A stretch of 59,184 bases of DNA from an uncultured Ectothiorhodospiraceae bacterium (lineage in GTDB: Bacteria; Pseudomonadota; Gammaproteobacteria; UBA9214). Made by a program: the position numbers and the translations under genes. The notes beneath the pieces are model-generated. The model was not told the DNA's origin, searched no databases, and worked only from the letters and a program-made list of their open reading frames with translations. Location of the stretch: positions 1 through 59,184 of the forward strand of contig CAMYIX010000061.1 of the NCBI GenBank assembly GCA_947258615.1, given 5' to 3'. This document shows, piece after piece, positions 30,320 to 43,467 of this stretch (position 1 is its first letter; every line of letters starts with the position of its first letter).

Positions 30320-31660
30320 ATGTCGTTTTCTCCCGCCCGTCTTCAGCAGCAACTGCTTGACTGTCCTGAGACCGGTTGCTGCTGGGTCGCCTACAGTGGC
30401 GGCGTCGATTCCCACGTGTTGTTGCATGCCCTGGTGACGATCAGGGCGTCGCTCAACTGCCGGATCGGTGCCGTGCATGTCCATCACGGTCTGCATGAGG
30501 ATGCCGATCAATGGGAAACCCACTGCCGTGAAATCTGCAAGAACCTGGCAGTGGCGTTTGTCTCCCTGCAGGTCGATGCCCGCCATGCCACGGGGGAAAG
30601 CCCGGAGGCGGTCGCGCGCGCGGCACGCTACTCCGCGCTGCAGGAGTGGCTGCCCCCGGGGGACTGGCTGCTGACGGCGCAACATCAGGATGACCAGGCC
30701 GAGACCCTGCTGCTGCAGTTATTGCGCGGCAGCGGGGTCAGGGGCCTGGCCGCGATGCCGGCGCTGGCAGACTTCGGCGCCGGTCAGTTGCGGCGCCCCT
30801 TGCTGGATTGCAGCCGGCAGGCGCTGCTGGCCTATGCCCTGGAAAACGACCTTGAGTGGATCGATGATCCCAGCAACCAGGACACCGGGCTGGACCGTAA
30901 TTTCCTGCGCCATCGCATTGTGCCGGAACTGCGCCAGCGTTGGCCGGGCCTCTCCGGTACCCTGGCGCGGAGTGCCCGGCACTGCGCGGAGGCGGCCAGG
31001 GCGCTGGCGCAGCTGGCGGAACAGGATCTCGCCAGCGTGGCCGGGGAGGCGGCGGGTGGGCTGCGGGTTTCCGGTCTGCAGCGGCTTTCCCTGGCGCGCC
31101 GTCGTAACGCCCTGCGGCACTGGTGTATGCAGCAGTGCGGCTCGACACCCTCGACCGCCGTTGTGGAACGGATGCTCACAGATGTGCTGGCAAGCCGCGC
31201 CGATGCCGGGCCCTGCGTGCGCTGGGGCGACCACGAACTGCGGCGTTACCGTGACCAGGTCTTTCTGCTCAGGCAGCAGCCGGAAGACCTGCCCGCCGGG
31301 TTCCTTGCCTGGCAACTTCCCCGGCCGCTGGCACTGCCGGGGGGCGACGGCACCCTGAGCGTGACCAGGGAACCGGGGGTGGGGGTCCGTGCCGCGGCAG
31401 TGCCTGCCAATGTGCTACGGGTCGGCTTTCGGCGCGGTGGGGAGCGCTGCCGCCCGGCCGGGCGTCGCCACCACCATGAACTCAAGAAGCTGTTCCAGGA
31501 GCACGGGGTGCCGCCCTGGGAACGATCGCGTATTCCGCTGATCTATATTGACAATGAACTGGCCGCGGTCGCCGGGCTGTGGGTCTGTGAACCCTTTGGT
31601 GCCGGCCCGGGTGAGCCGGGGCTGGTGATTCACTGGGACAGGACACCCGTACGGGCCTGA
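30320..31660 (+). CDS. tilS: tRNA(Ile)-lysidine synthase
   Basis: Converts the wobble cytidine of tRNA-Ile(CAU) to lysidine, changing both amino-acid and codon identity. The PP-loop motif is SGGVDS at residues 26-31, followed by VHVHHGLHEDADQW, TAQHQDDQAETLLLQLLRG, the DDPSN motif (LEWIDDPSNQDTGLDRNFLR) and the C-terminal substrate domain (LKKLFQEHGVPPWERSRIPLIY). 446 residues. Placed directly after accA as in many gammaproteobacteria. Confidence 0.96.
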   Translation: MSFSPARLQQQLLDCPETGCCWVAYSGGVDSHVLLHALVTIRASLNCRIGAVHVHHGLHEDADQWETHCREICKNLAVAFVSLQVDARHATGESPEAVARAARYSALQEWLPPGDWLLTAQHQDDQAETLLLQLLRGSGVRGLAAMPALADFGAGQLRRPLLDCSRQALLAYALENDLEWIDDPSNQDTGLDRNFLRHRIVPELRQRWPGLSGTLARSARHCAEAARALAQLAEQDLASVAGEAAGGLRVSGLQRLSLARRRNALRHWCMQQCGSTPSTAVVERMLTDVLASRADAGPCVRWGDHELRRYRDQVFLLRQQPEDLPAGFLAWQLPRPLALPGGDGTLSVTREPGVGVRAAAVPANVLRVGFRRGGERCRPAGRRHHHELKKLFQEHGVPPWERSRIPLIYIDNELAAVAGLWVCEPFGAGPGEPGLVIHWDRTPVRA

Positions 31661-31669
31661 AGTAATTGA

Positions 31670-33418
<1,749 letters not shown>

Positions 33419-33466
33419 GACGGCGACACCCCGGATCGGTCAACCCTGCACCCGGAATCAAGCCCA

Positions 33467-34306
33467 ATGGAATTATGTGGATTCAATGCCGGTATTGACC
33501 AGCCGTTCTTTCTGATCGCCGGTCCCTGTGTCATCGAGAGCGAGGCGCTTGCCATCGACACCGCCGGACAGCTCAAGGAGATAAGCGCTGCGCTCGGTGT
33601 GCCGTTTATCTACAAGTCCTCCTATGACAAGGCCAACCGCTCGTCGTACATGAGCTTCCGCGGCCCCGGTGTCGAGGAGGGCCTGCGCATCCTGCAGCAG
33701 GTCAGGGAACAGATCGGTGTGCCGGTGCTGACCGATGTGCATGAAGATTCACCGCTCGATGAGGTCGCTGCAGTGGTCGACGTGCTGCAGACACCGGCCT
33801 TCCTGTGCCGGCAGACCAATTTCATCCAGAACGTCGCCCGGCAGGGCCGGCCGGTGAATATCAAGAAGGGCCAGTTCCTGTCGCCCTGGGACATGAAAAA
33901 CGTGGCCGACAAGGCGATAGCAACTGGCAACACCCGGGTCATGGTGTGCGAGCGGGGCGCCTCCTTCGGTTATAACAACCTGGTCTCCGACATGCGTTCG
34001 CTCGCGGTCATGCGCAACTGCGGCGTGCCGGTGGTGTTCGATGCGACCCACTCGGTCCAGCTGCCGGGCGGGCAGGGCGATCGTTCCGGCGGTCAGCGCG
34101 AATTCGTGCCGGTGCTGGCGCGGGCGGCCGTGGCCAGCGGGGTATCCGGCCTGTTCATGGAGACCCACCCCGATCCGGACCAGGCCCTGAGTGACGGCCC
34201 CAATGCCTGGCCCCTGCAGCGCATGCGCGAATTGCTGGAGACCCTGCAGGCCATCGACGCGGCGGTGAAGGCGCGGCCCTTCCCGGAGACTGCATTGATG
34301 GAGTAG
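33467..34306 (+). CDS. kdsA: 3-deoxy-8-phosphooctulonate synthase
   Basis: Condenses PEP and arabinose 5-phosphate to Kdo-8-phosphate for the LPS inner core. Its 279-residue TIM barrel shows [85 protein letters not shown] and the C-terminal [17 protein letters not shown]. The NFIQ context places it in the metal-independent class, which is inference from family knowledge. It is followed by eno after 82 bases. Confidence 0.96.
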   Translation: MELCGFNAGIDQPFFLIAGPCVIESEALAIDTAGQLKEISAALGVPFIYKSSYDKANRSSYMSFRGPGVEEGLRILQQVREQIGVPVLTDVHEDSPLDEVAAVVDVLQTPAFLCRQTNFIQNVARQGRPVNIKKGQFLSPWDMKNVADKAIATGNTRVMVCERGASFGYNNLVSDMRSLAVMRNCGVPVVFDATHSVQLPGGQGDRSGGQREFVPVLARAAVASGVSGLFMETHPDPDQALSDGPNAWPLQRMRELLETLQAIDAAVKARPFPETALME

Positions 34307-34388
34307 CAGGGCGTCCCCCGCCAGCGCCCGGACAAGGCCGATAAGAATTCGAGAAAATAACCTTAACTTATTGAAAAATGGAGATTAA

Positions 34389-35678
<1,290 letters not shown>

Positions 35679-35731
35679 TGCCGCCATGGACATACGCCTG
35701 CGCTTGAGACCTGCCGGCCACAGGCCCTGCC

Positions 35732-36001
35732 ATGAAGAACCTGATCATCGTTCTGCTGCTGTTGCTGGCGTACCTGCAGTACCGCCTTTGGACGGGTGAG
35801 GGTGGCCTGCTGGACGTCTGGGAGCTGCACCGGGAAGTCGAGGACCAGCGCCAGGAGAACGCCCGTCTACGCGAACGCAACGCGGCGCTGAATGCCGAGG
35901 TGCTCGATCTCAAGCAGGGCCTCGAGGCCCTGGAGGAACGTGCCCGGGAGGACCTGGGCATGGTCAAGGAAGGCGAGACCTTCTACCAGGTCGTGGAATG
36001 A
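35732..36001 (+). CDS. ftsB: Cell division protein FtsB
   Basis: A small bitopic divisome protein that joins FtsL and FtsQ to activate FtsWI. Its 89 residues form an N-terminal membrane helix (MKNLIIVLLLLLAYLQYRLW), then a periplasmic leucine-zipper coiled coil (EVEDQRQENARLRERNAALN) and the conserved EERAREDLGMVKEGETFYQV. The eno-ftsB-ispD order is the normal gammaproteobacterial one, which makes the assignment firm despite the small size. Confidence 0.95.
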   Translation: MKNLIIVLLLLLAYLQYRLWTGEGGLLDVWELHREVEDQRQENARLRERNAALNAEVLDLKQGLEALEERAREDLGMVKEGETFYQVVE

Positions 36002-36031
36002 GCCCGATCACGCACAACCGGGTCAGCGACC

Positions 36032-36763
36032 GTGTCTGACGGGCGTTCCGCTGACACCGCCGGTCCCCACTACTGGTGCGTGGTTCCGGCTGCCGGCAGC
36101 GGCAGCCGCATGGGTGCCGACATCCCCAAGCAGTACCTGCCCCTTGCCGGGCGCAGCGTCATCGAGCACACCCTGGACACGCTGTTCTCCTGTAGCCGCC
36201 TGTCCGGGGTGGTGCTGGCGGTGTCGGCCGATGATGGCCGCTGGGCGGAAATCCGGCCCCGCTATGCCGGGCGCAGGCTGGAGTGCGTAAGCGGCGGGGC
36301 TGAACGCGGCCACTCGGTGCTCAATGCGCTGCGTCACCTGGCGGGTCACGCCGATCCCGGGGACTGGGTGCTGGTGCACGATGCCGCACGGCCCTGCGTA
36401 CGTCTTGCCGATATCGAGACGCTGATCGCGGCCCTGCAGGATGACGCCGATGGAGGCTTGCTGGGGGTGCCGGTCTCCGACACCATGAAGCGGGTGGACC
36501 GTGATGGCCGGATCAGCGCGACCGTCGACCGCACCTCGCTGTGGCATGCACAGACACCGCAGATGTTCCGCCTCGGCCCGCTGCAGGCGGCCCTGGAACA
36601 GGCGCTGGAGCAGGGCGCCACGGTCACCGACGAGGCGTCGGCAATGGAACGGGCGGGTTGCCGGCCGCGCATGGTCCCGGGACACGCCGACAATATCAAG
36701 ATCACCGTGCCGGCCCACCTGGCGCTGGCCGAATTCTACCTGCAGGAGCGCGAGCGCACGTGA
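36032..36763 (+). CDS. ispD: 2-C-methyl-D-erythritol 4-phosphate cytidylyltransferase
   Basis: The third step of the MEP pathway, transferring CMP from CTP to MEP. Its 243 residues have the nucleotide loop [31 protein letters not shown] and [23 protein letters not shown] is also present. The start is GTG at 36032, with no better alternative in frame. The stop overlaps the ispF start (GTGA), so the two enzymes are translationally coupled. Confidence 0.96.
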   Translation: MSDGRSADTAGPHYWCVVPAAGSGSRMGADIPKQYLPLAGRSVIEHTLDTLFSCSRLSGVVLAVSADDGRWAEIRPRYAGRRLECVSGGAERGHSVLNALRHLAGHADPGDWVLVHDAARPCVRLADIETLIAALQDDADGGLLGVPVSDTMKRVDRDGRISATVDRTSLWHAQTPQMFRLGPLQAALEQALEQGATVTDEASAMERAGCRPRMVPGHADNIKITVPAHLALAEFYLQERERT

Positions 36764-37230
36764 GGATCGGACAGGGCATTGATGCGCATGCATTCCGTCC
36801 GGGTGGCCGGCTGGTGTTGGGTGGTGTGCAGATACCCCATGAGCAGGGCCTGGAGGCACATTCGGACGGTGACGTTGTCCTGCATGCCCTGTGCGATGCC
36901 CTGCTGGGTGCCGCCGCGCTCGGTGATATCGGGCGCCATTTCCCGCCGGACGACCCGGCCTACGCAGGGATAGACAGCCGTATCCTGCTGCGCAGGGTGG
37001 TTGAACTGGTCGGCCGGGAGGGCCTGCAGATTGTCAACACCGACATCACTGTGGTGGCACAGGTGCCGCGCCTTGCCCCCTATATCAACGCCATGCGCGA
37101 GCACATCGCCGACGACCTGCAGCTGGATCACGCGCGCGTGAATATCAAGGCGACCACCACGGAACACATGGGCTTTACCGGACGCGGCGAGGGCATTGCC
37201 GCCTTTGCGGTCATCCTGCTCGACGCGTGA
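36760..37230 (+). CDS. ispF: 2-C-methyl-D-erythritol 2,4-cyclodiphosphate synthase
   Basis: Cyclises CDP-ME 2-phosphate in the MEP pathway. From the GTG at 36760 it has 156 residues: [14 protein letters not shown] with the metal-binding Asp/His pair, [47 protein letters not shown] and [21 protein letters not shown] longer frame from 36541 lies inside ispD and is rejected. The stop overlaps the truD start. Confidence 0.96.
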   Translation: MRIGQGIDAHAFRPGGRLVLGGVQIPHEQGLEAHSDGDVVLHALCDALLGAAALGDIGRHFPPDDPAYAGIDSRILLRRVVELVGREGLQIVNTDITVVAQVPRLAPYINAMREHIADDLQLDHARVNIKATTTEHMGFTGRGEGIAAFAVILLDA

Positions 37231-38303
37231 GTTCTGGCCCCGTACAGCCCCCGGGCCGCTCCCTGGAGACGGCCATTCTCGACCTGCCCACCGCCTGGGG
37301 CGGACCCCCGGTCAGCGGCCGCTGGCGCGTCAGCCCGGAGGACTTCCAGGTCACGGAGATCCCGCTGCTGGAACCCGCCGGCGAGGGTGAACATGTCTGG
37401 TTGTTCATTCGCAAGCGCGAGCAGAATACCGACCAGGTCGCCCGCCAGCTGGCGCGCTGTGCCGGCGTGCGCGCCCGCGATGTCAGCTATGCCGGTCTCA
37501 AGGACCGCAATGCCGTCACCGGCCAATGGTTCTCGGTGCACCTGCCCGGCAGGCAGGAACCGGACTGGGGCGCGCTTGAAACGGACCGGGTCACGTTGCT
37601 GCGGCATGCGCGTCACAACCGCAAGCTGCGCCGCGGCGCACTCCGGGGCAATGCCTTCCGCATCGTGGTGCGCGATGTCAGCGGCGACAGCGGCGAGTTG
37701 CAGCGCCGGCTGGAAACCGTCGCCCGTTACGGGGTGCCCAACTATTTCGGGGAACAGCGTTTCGGCCGTGCCGGCAGCAACCTGCGCATGGCCGACCGGC
37801 TGTTCGGGCAACGCGGCCTGCGCCTGTCCCGGCACCAGCGCGGGCTGGTGCTTTCCGCGGCCCGCGCCTACCTGTTCAACCAGGTACTGGCCCACCGGGT
37901 CCGTAATGGCAGCTGGAACCGGGTGGTGCCCGGCGACGCCCTGCAACTGGACGGCAGTCACAGCTTCTTTATTGCAGCCGCCGCCGATGCGGAGTTGCAG
38001 GCGCGTGCCGATGCGCTGGACCTGCACCCGACGGGCCCGTTGTGGGGCCGGGGTGACAGCCCGGTGAGTGCTGCCGGCAGGGAGGCGGAGGCGCAGGGCC
38101 TGGCGGCCTGCGGGTCATGGCAGCAGGGCCTGGCCGCGGCGGGACTCCGGCAGGAACGTCGCGCCCTGCGCCTGGTGGCCGGGGACCTGCAGTGGTCGTG
38201 GCCGTCGCCGGACAGCCTGCTGCTGGAATTCAGCCTGGCAGCGGGCTGTTATGCCACCAGCGTATTGCGTGAGCTGGTCTCCAGGGAGGCCGCTCGGCCC
38301 TGA
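37227..38303 (+). CDS. truD: tRNA pseudouridine(13) synthase
   Basis: Makes pseudouridine 13 in tRNA-Glu. Its 358 residues start with GTG overlapping the ispF stop. Key motifs: [20 protein letters not shown], the catalytic aspartate Asp93 in [29 protein letters not shown] and the family signature [15 protein letters not shown], then a TRUD insertion domain and a C-terminal [18 protein letters not shown]. Order ispF-truD-surE is conserved. Confidence 0.96.
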   Translation: MSSGPVQPPGRSLETAILDLPTAWGGPPVSGRWRVSPEDFQVTEIPLLEPAGEGEHVWLFIRKREQNTDQVARQLARCAGVRARDVSYAGLKDRNAVTGQWFSVHLPGRQEPDWGALETDRVTLLRHARHNRKLRRGALRGNAFRIVVRDVSGDSGELQRRLETVARYGVPNYFGEQRFGRAGSNLRMADRLFGQRGLRLSRHQRGLVLSAARAYLFNQVLAHRVRNGSWNRVVPGDALQLDGSHSFFIAAAADAELQARADALDLHPTGPLWGRGDSPVSAAGREAEAQGLAACGSWQQGLAAAGLRQERRALRLVAGDLQWSWPSPDSLLLEFSLAAGCYATSVLRELVSREAARP

Positions 38304-38311
38304 GTCGCGGC

Positions 38312-38857
38312 TCAGCGGCGGCTGCGCAGCAGCACATTCACCGCGCCGGTGCCACCCTGTTCCGGCCGGGTTGAACTGAATGCCAGTACGTCCGGATGCT
38401 GGCGCAGCCAGCTGTTCAGGCTGTTCTTCAGCACCGGGGCCTGTTCCCGGGAACCATAGCCCTTGCCGTGGATGATGCGCACGCAGCGGATGCGCTGGTC
38501 ACGTGATTGGGTGATGAAACGGATGAGCTCGTTCTGGGCGATGGCCAGCGTCATGCCGTGCATGTCGAGCTCGGCCCCGACCGGGAGCTGGCCACGGCGC
38601 AGGCGCTGCAGCAGGCGCAGCTGCAGACCGGGGCGCGCAAAGTAGAGCGTGTCGGCGGCATTGACCGGATCGTCCCGGGGCCAATCTGAAAAACCCGGGT
38701 CGCCGCGCTGCTCGCTGTCGTCACGGGCGGTGCGCGGCCGGGGTGCAGGCGGTCGCCTGTGCACTACCGCCGTGTCACTGCCCAGTTTTCTGACCGGACC
38801 GATACTGCGACGGAACAGGTCGATGTCTTCCCTGGAAGGCTTCTTGGTAGCGGGCAT
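38312..38857 (-). CDS. Smr-domain protein, SmrA type
   Basis: A 181-residue protein with a disordered, charged N-terminal half and a C-terminal Smr domain of the stand-alone type found in E. coli SmrA/SmrB. Motifs: LDMHGMTLAIAQNELIRFI (LDxHG), IIHGKGYGSREQAPVLKNSL (the HGKG/HGxG catalytic region) and QGGTGAVNVLLR. SmrA-type proteins have endonuclease or RNA-related activity, and SmrB cleaves mRNA at collided ribosomes; which role applies here is not clear. It lies on the opposite strand between truD and surE, ending 8 bases from the truD stop. Confidence 0.88.
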   Translation of the reverse strand: MPATKKPSREDIDLFRRSIGPVRKLGSDTAVVHRRPPAPRPRTARDDSEQRGDPGFSDWPRDDPVNAADTLYFARPGLQLRLLQRLRRGQLPVGAELDMHGMTLAIAQNELIRFITQSRDQRIRCVRIIHGKGYGSREQAPVLKNSLNSWLRQHPDVLAFSSTRPEQGGTGAVNVLLRSRR

Positions 38858-39009
38858 GGGTGATGTTGATCGGGTTGTCAGCTGTTGAGCGGGGCGTTCA
38901 GATACCGTAGCAGATCCCTGCTTGCATGCAAGCCGAATGGCACGCTTTTGTGTTCCACTCCGGCTTTATATTACGATGCAGTCAGTCCACGCGAGGTGAA
39001 GTTTCAGCA

Positions 39010-39756
39010 ATGCATATCCTTATCAGCAACGATGACGGCTACCAGTCGGCCGGCATCCGGATACTGGCCGACACCCTGGGCGAGATCGCGACCGTTACCG
39101 TGGTGGCCCCGGACCGCGACCGCAGCGGCGCCAGTAATTCACTCACGCTGGACAATCCGATACGCGCACGCCGGGCGGACAACGGTTACACCTATGTGGA
39201 CGGTACCCCGACCGATTGTGTCCACCTTGCCATTACCGGGCTGCTGGACCAGGAGCCGGATATGGTCGTGGCCGGGATCAATGCGGGGGCCAACCTTGGT
39301 GATGACGTGCTCTATTCGGGTACGGTCGCCGCCGCGATGGAGGGGCGTTTTCTCGGCCTGCCGGCCATCGCCGTCTCGCTGGTCTCGGAACGGCCCACGC
39401 ACTTCGAAACCGCTGCCCGTGTCACCCTGGACCTGGTACGGCGTCTGCTGTTCAATACCCTGCCAGCTGATACAATTCTCAACGTGAATGTGCCGGACCT
39501 GCCGCTGGAAGAACTGGCCGGTATGCAGGCGACCCGGCTGGGTCACCGCCACAAGTCCGAGGCAGTGGTGCAGATGCATGACCCCCGGGGTCGTCCCGTC
39601 TACTGGGTGGGGCCCGCCGGCTCCGAACAGGATGCCGGCCCCGGCACGGACTTTCATGCGGTACGTTCCGGCCATGTCTCGGTGACACCGCTGGATGTCG
39701 ACCTGACACGCTACCAGGCCCTGGAAGGGGTGAGCAGCTGGCTTGAAGACGGCTAG
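39010..39756 (+). CDS. surE: 5'/3'-nucleotidase SurE
   Basis: A metal-dependent nucleotidase/exopolyphosphatase linked to stationary-phase survival. The ATG at 39010 gives the canonical [16 protein letters not shown], with metal-binding Asp8 and Asp9; the longer frame from 38926 is non-homologous. Other motifs: [50 protein letters not shown] and [17 protein letters not shown]. 248 residues. It heads the surE-pcm-yqaA-nlpD-rpoS run. Confidence 0.96.
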   Translation: MHILISNDDGYQSAGIRILADTLGEIATVTVVAPDRDRSGASNSLTLDNPIRARRADNGYTYVDGTPTDCVHLAITGLLDQEPDMVVAGINAGANLGDDVLYSGTVAAAMEGRFLGLPAIAVSLVSERPTHFETAARVTLDLVRRLLFNTLPADTILNVNVPDLPLEELAGMQATRLGHRHKSEAVVQMHDPRGRPVYWVGPAGSEQDAGPGTDFHAVRSGHVSVTPLDVDLTRYQALEGVSSWLEDG

Positions 39757-39876
39757 CAAACGGGATCCCTTGCCGGCTCCAGCAGTTGTTTCAGCGTGGC
39801 GGAAATTTTCCTGTAGTCTGGACACCCGCATAGTGAAGAGCGCCCTGAATTGAATTCGATAACACAAGGCATCGGG

Positions 39877-40506
39877 ATGACATCCCAGCGAACGCGTGAC
39901 CGGCTGGTGATGCGCCTGCGCGATGAGGGTATCCGCGACCGCGATGTCCTCGATGTGATGAGAAACATCCCCCGGCACCTGTTCGTGGACGAGGCGCTGG
40001 CCAGCCGGGCCTACGAGGACACCGCGCTTCCGATCGGATACAACCAGACCATATCCCAGCCCTATATCGTAGCTGCCATGACGGAGCTGGTGATCGCGAA
40101 TCGCCCCGCCAAGATCCTCGAGGTCGGTACCGGTTCCGGCTACCAGGCCGCGGTGCTGTCCGGGCTGGTGGACAAGATCTACACCGTTGAACGGATCGCA
40201 CCGCTGCTGACCCTGGCGCGCCAGCGTTTCCGGCGGCTCGGCCTGAGGAACATCCGTGCGATTCACAGTGACGGCACGGTCGGGTGGCCGGACTTCGCGC
40301 CCTATGATGCCATCATCGTGACCGCCGGATCCGAACACATTCCCGATGCCTTGCTGCACCAGCTGGCCCCGAACGGGCGGCTGATCATCCCGGTCGGCCG
40401 GCGTGACCGGCAGCGGCTGACCATGGTCACCCGCAAAGGAGACGCGTTCGAGCAGGAGGACCTGGACCCGGTTACCTTCGTGCCATTGCTCAGGGGCCAG
40501 ACCTGA
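39877..40506 (+). CDS. pcm: Protein-L-isoaspartate O-methyltransferase
   Basis: Methylates isoaspartyl residues as a first step of protein repair. Motifs: [37 protein letters not shown], the SAM-binding [37 protein letters not shown] and [12 protein letters not shown] choose the ATG at 39877 (209 residues, like E. coli Pcm with 208); a TTG at 39850 with GAAGAG upstream is an in-frame alternative giving 218. The stop overlaps the next start by one base (TGATG). Confidence 0.94.
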   Translation: MTSQRTRDRLVMRLRDEGIRDRDVLDVMRNIPRHLFVDEALASRAYEDTALPIGYNQTISQPYIVAAMTELVIANRPAKILEVGTGSGYQAAVLSGLVDKIYTVERIAPLLTLARQRFRRLGLRNIRAIHSDGTVGWPDFAPYDAIIVTAGSEHIPDALLHQLAPNGRLIIPVGRRDRQRLTMVTRKGDAFEQEDLDPVTFVPLLRGQT

Positions 40507-41084
40507 TGCCGCTGTTCATATCGCTCTATGACCGCTGCATGGCGCTGGCACGGCATCGCTACGCCGCCCGCTACCTGGCCGGTCTGAGCTTCGCGGAATC
40601 GTCCTTCTTCCCGGTCCCGCCGGATATCATGCTGGCGCCCATGAGTATGGCCAGGCCGGAACGCGCCATGTCCTATGCGCTGCTGACCACGCTGGCCTCG
40701 GTGCTGGGTGGCCTGTTCGGGTACCTGCTGGGTTATTTTGCCTTCGATCTCATCGAACCCTGGGTACACAGGAGCGGGCATTGGGACGACTACCTGCATG
40801 TGCGTGACTGGTTCGACACCTGGGGTTTCTGGGCCATCCTGGTCGCGGGGTTCTCACCGATCCCCTACAAGGTCTTCACCATCGCGGCCGGTACGCTGTC
40901 CATGAACATCCCGCTGTTTGTCGCGGGCTCCGTGATCGGTCGGGGTGGGCGTTTCTTTCTGGTAGCCGGCCTGCTTGCCTGGGGTGGGCCGAAGATGGAA
41001 CAGGCGCTGCGCACCTATGTTGAACGCATCGGCTGGTTGCTGGTGATCGTGGCCGTTCTTGCCTACCTGTATTTTCGCGGCTGA
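40506..41084 (+). CDS. YqaA/VTT-domain membrane protein
   Basis: A 192-residue inner-membrane protein of the YqaA group in the SNARE-associated/VTT (DedA-related) superfamily. It has re-entrant and membrane helices: FAESSFFPVPPDIMLAPM, LLTTLASVLGGLFGYLLGYF, the signature GFSPIPYKVFTIAAG, and a final WLLVIVAVLAYLYF. DedA relatives flip or move lipid carriers; for YqaA the role is not established. Stop/start overlaps on both sides (with pcm and nlpD) show tight coupling. Commonly found between pcm and nlpD in Chromatiales-type genomes. Confidence 0.9.
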   Translation: MPLFISLYDRCMALARHRYAARYLAGLSFAESSFFPVPPDIMLAPMSMARPERAMSYALLTTLASVLGGLFGYLLGYFAFDLIEPWVHRSGHWDDYLHVRDWFDTWGFWAILVAGFSPIPYKVFTIAAGTLSMNIPLFVAGSVIGRGGRFFLVAGLLAWGGPKMEQALRTYVERIGWLLVIVAVLAYLYFRG

Positions 41085-41884
41085 TGTTTGCCGTGCTGCG
41101 TTTGTTCTGCATTGTCCTGCTGGGCTTGTCGATCGCGGCCTGTGGTTCGCAACCCGTCAATGCACCGGTCGGAACGCGCGGGGCACCGACGGCCACAAAA
41201 GCGGCCCCGGTAACACGACAGCCTGTCCGGTCGACCCGGGGCCATTACACTGTCAGGCGCGGTGACACGCTTTACTCGATCGCCTGGCAGCACGGACTGG
41301 CATATCGCGAGCTTGCCTCCCTGAACGGTATCCGTCCCCCCTATACCATCTATGTCGGTCAGCGTCTGCGCGTGGGTCCATCCGCCCCGAAGGCAGCCGC
41401 AGGCAGACCTGCGGCAGCGCAATCCATACCCGCATCCAAACCGGTTGCCAGTCCCTCGCCAACGCGCCCGACACCGCCTGTACAGGCAGCAGAGCAGCCG
41501 TTGCCGGCGACTGTCAGCAAGTGGGTGTGGCCGGCACAGGGCAAGCTGCTGCGCGGTTTTCGGTCGGACTCGCCCGGAAAGAAGGGGGTCGATATCGGTG
41601 GTCGGCGCGGGCAACCGGTTATGGCCGCGGCAGGGGGCAAGGTGGTCTATACCGGGAGTGGACTTGTCGGGTACGGTCGTCTTATCATCATCAAGCACAA
41701 TGACAGTTTGCTCAGTGCCTACGGACATAACAGCAAATTACTTGTCAAGGAAGGTGAACGGGTCGAGGCGGGGCAGGTTATTGCCAAGATGGGCAGTAGC
41801 GGAACCGTTGGTACCCGCCTGTATTTCGAGATACGCAAGGACGGCAAGCCGGTTAATCCCTTGCGCTATCTGCCGAAGGGTTGA
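41084..41884 (+). CDS. nlpD: NlpD-type LysM/LytM amidase-activating lipoprotein
   Basis: NlpD activates amidase AmiC at the septum. The 266-residue protein has a lipobox (LSIAACGS), a LysM domain ([19 protein letters not shown] to VGQRLRVG), an Ala/Pro linker, and a C-terminal LytM/M23 domain ([27 protein letters not shown]-like [19 protein letters not shown]). The zinc ligands of active M23 enzymes are missing: the HxxxD motif reads KKGVD and the late HxH position reads RLYFE. So this is a non-catalytic activator. rpoS follows directly; in E. coli the main rpoS promoter lies inside nlpD. Confidence 0.95.
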   Translation: MFAVLRLFCIVLLGLSIAACGSQPVNAPVGTRGAPTATKAAPVTRQPVRSTRGHYTVRRGDTLYSIAWQHGLAYRELASLNGIRPPYTIYVGQRLRVGPSAPKAAAGRPAAAQSIPASKPVASPSPTRPTPPVQAAEQPLPATVSKWVWPAQGKLLRGFRSDSPGKKGVDIGGRRGQPVMAAAGGKVVYTGSGLVGYGRLIIIKHNDSLLSAYGHNSKLLVKEGERVEAGQVIAKMGSSGTVGTRLYFEIRKDGKPVNPLRYLPKG

Positions 41885-41961
41885 CAGTATTCCCTTGCCT
41901 TGTTCGCGTGCCGTTACCGGTCCAGACAGACACTGGGCCAGTCACACCGGCGGAGTGGTCA

Positions 41962-42918
41962 GTGGCCAAACAACGCAAGGATTCTGACGGAACAGACACG
42001 CCTTCCACCCGGAAAGGTAAATCTGCTGGTGTCAGCGACGCCAAAGTCAAGAAGTCCGGCAGCGCAGGCGTCTCGTCATCCTCCGCAGATCACGATCCTA
42101 CCCGACTCTATCTCAGCGAGATCGGTGCCTCACCCTTGTTGACGGCAGAGGAGGAGGTATTCTACTCGCGCAAGGCCCAGCGGGGTGACGAGAGTGCGCG
42201 CCAGCGCATGATCGAGAGCAACCTGCGGTTGGTAGTCAAGATCGCCCGGCGCTACATGAACCGTGGTCTGGCGTTTCTCGATCTCATCGAGGAAGGCAAC
42301 CTGGGACTGATACGGGCGGTTGAGAAATTCGACCCCGAGCGGGGTTTTCGTTTTTCAACCTATGCGACCTGGTGGATCCGCCAGACCATCGAGCGTGCCA
42401 TCATGAACCAGACGCGCACCATTCGTCTGCCCATCCATGTCGTAAAGGAGATCAACGTCTACCTGAGGGTGGCGCGCAAGCTGACCCAGGAGCTTGATCA
42501 CGAACCGAGCGCGGACGAGATCGCGACCCTGCTGGACAAGCCGCTCGAGGATGTGCAGCGCATGCTGGGGTTGAATGAACGTACCGCCTCGACCGACACC
42601 AGCATCATGAACGACTCCGGCAAGACCCTGCTGGACACCATCGTCGATGACAGTATGCCGGACCCGACCGAGACCTTGCAGGACGAAGATATTCACGCGA
42701 ACCTGGAAGAGTGGCTGGGGCAGTTGAACGACAAGCAGCGCGAGGTGGTGGAACGCCGTTTCGGTCTGCACGGTTACTCGGTTTCGACCCTGGAGGAGGT
42801 CGGGGCCGAAATCGGTGTCACCCGTGAGCGGGTGCGCCAGATCCAGATGGATGCCCTGAAGCGGCTGAGGAGAATTCTCGAGAACGAGGGCTTCTCGGTC
42901 GATGCCCTGTTGAAATAG
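41962..42918 (+). CDS. rpoS: RNA polymerase sigma factor RpoS
   Basis: The stationary-phase and general stress sigma factor. Region 1.2 ([20 protein letters not shown]), region 2 ([40 protein letters not shown]), region 3 and region 4 ([20 protein letters not shown]) are all present. I prefer the GTG at 41962, which has GGAG about 8 bases upstream and gives 318 residues; the frame is open back to a TTG at 41881 that overlaps the nlpD stop. rpoS is largely confined to gamma- and some other proteobacteria, so it helps place the organism. Confidence 0.95.
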   Translation: MAKQRKDSDGTDTPSTRKGKSAGVSDAKVKKSGSAGVSSSSADHDPTRLYLSEIGASPLLTAEEEVFYSRKAQRGDESARQRMIESNLRLVVKIARRYMNRGLAFLDLIEEGNLGLIRAVEKFDPERGFRFSTYATWWIRQTIERAIMNQTRTIRLPIHVVKEINVYLRVARKLTQELDHEPSADEIATLLDKPLEDVQRMLGLNERTASTDTSIMNDSGKTLLDTIVDDSMPDPTETLQDEDIHANLEEWLGQLNDKQREVVERRFGLHGYSVSTLEEVGAEIGVTRERVRQIQMDALKRLRRILENEGFSVDALLK

Positions 42919-43287
42919 CTATGAGAGTAGCAGGGCGGCGACCACCCGGCGTTCTTCCGAAATCAGGATGTTGAAGGTGCGGCACGCCGCGGCCGTGTCC
43001 ATGAACTCCACCCCGATGCCCTGTGTCAGGAACCCGGCCGCGTATTCCGCAGGTGGAAAGCGTGATGTGGCCCCGGTACCGAGGATGATGATCTCCGGTT
43101 CGAGTTCTGCCAGCCGGGTGACATGGTGTTCCTGCAGGCCGGCAAAGCTGTTCGGCAACCAGTCCCTAATGATCCTGTCCGGTGTCACGATCACGCTGGA
43201 TAAGATGACCTGGTCGTTGACCGTGATCTGGTCGCGTGCATAGGCCGTGATGCTGTTGCCTGCGAAGCTGTCCTGTGCGAAACGCAT
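42919..43287 (-). CDS. Mth938-like domain protein (DUF498 family)
   Basis: A 122-residue protein of the Mth938/NDUFAF3 fold family. The matching parts are DQVILSSVIVTPDRIIRDW, EPEIIILGTGATSRFP and the C-terminal GIGVEFMDTAAACRTFNIL. Family members are associated with complex I assembly in mitochondria; the bacterial role is unknown. The start is set at the ATG at 43287, since the frame upstream only offers a TTG at 43323. Its stop abuts the rpoS stop (convergent), and it is divergent from alaC. Confidence 0.87.
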   Translation of the reverse strand: MRFAQDSFAGNSITAYARDQITVNDQVILSSVIVTPDRIIRDWLPNSFAGLQEHHVTRLAELEPEIIILGTGATSRFPPAEYAAGFLTQGIGVEFMDTAAACRTFNILISEERRVVAALLLS

Positions 43288-43467
43288 GCCTGCTAAGATA
43301 CTGGGCCCGCCGCTAGCGGACAAGCCGTTTTAGTGTCGTCCACACTGCCTCGCGGGGGTGGTGCCGCCCGCCCGGGGCCCTTGTTTCCCATGACGCTTTT
43401 CAGTAACGTTAGCGCTCTTGGACCGTTGCTGGAACAGCTTCAAAATCAAAAGACTACAGGTTGCCCC

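Noticed and set aside
43333-43467. N-terminal extension of alaC
   Set aside because: The frame is open, but the added residues are low-complexity or unlike the family, and the family N-terminus begins near the GTG at 43468.
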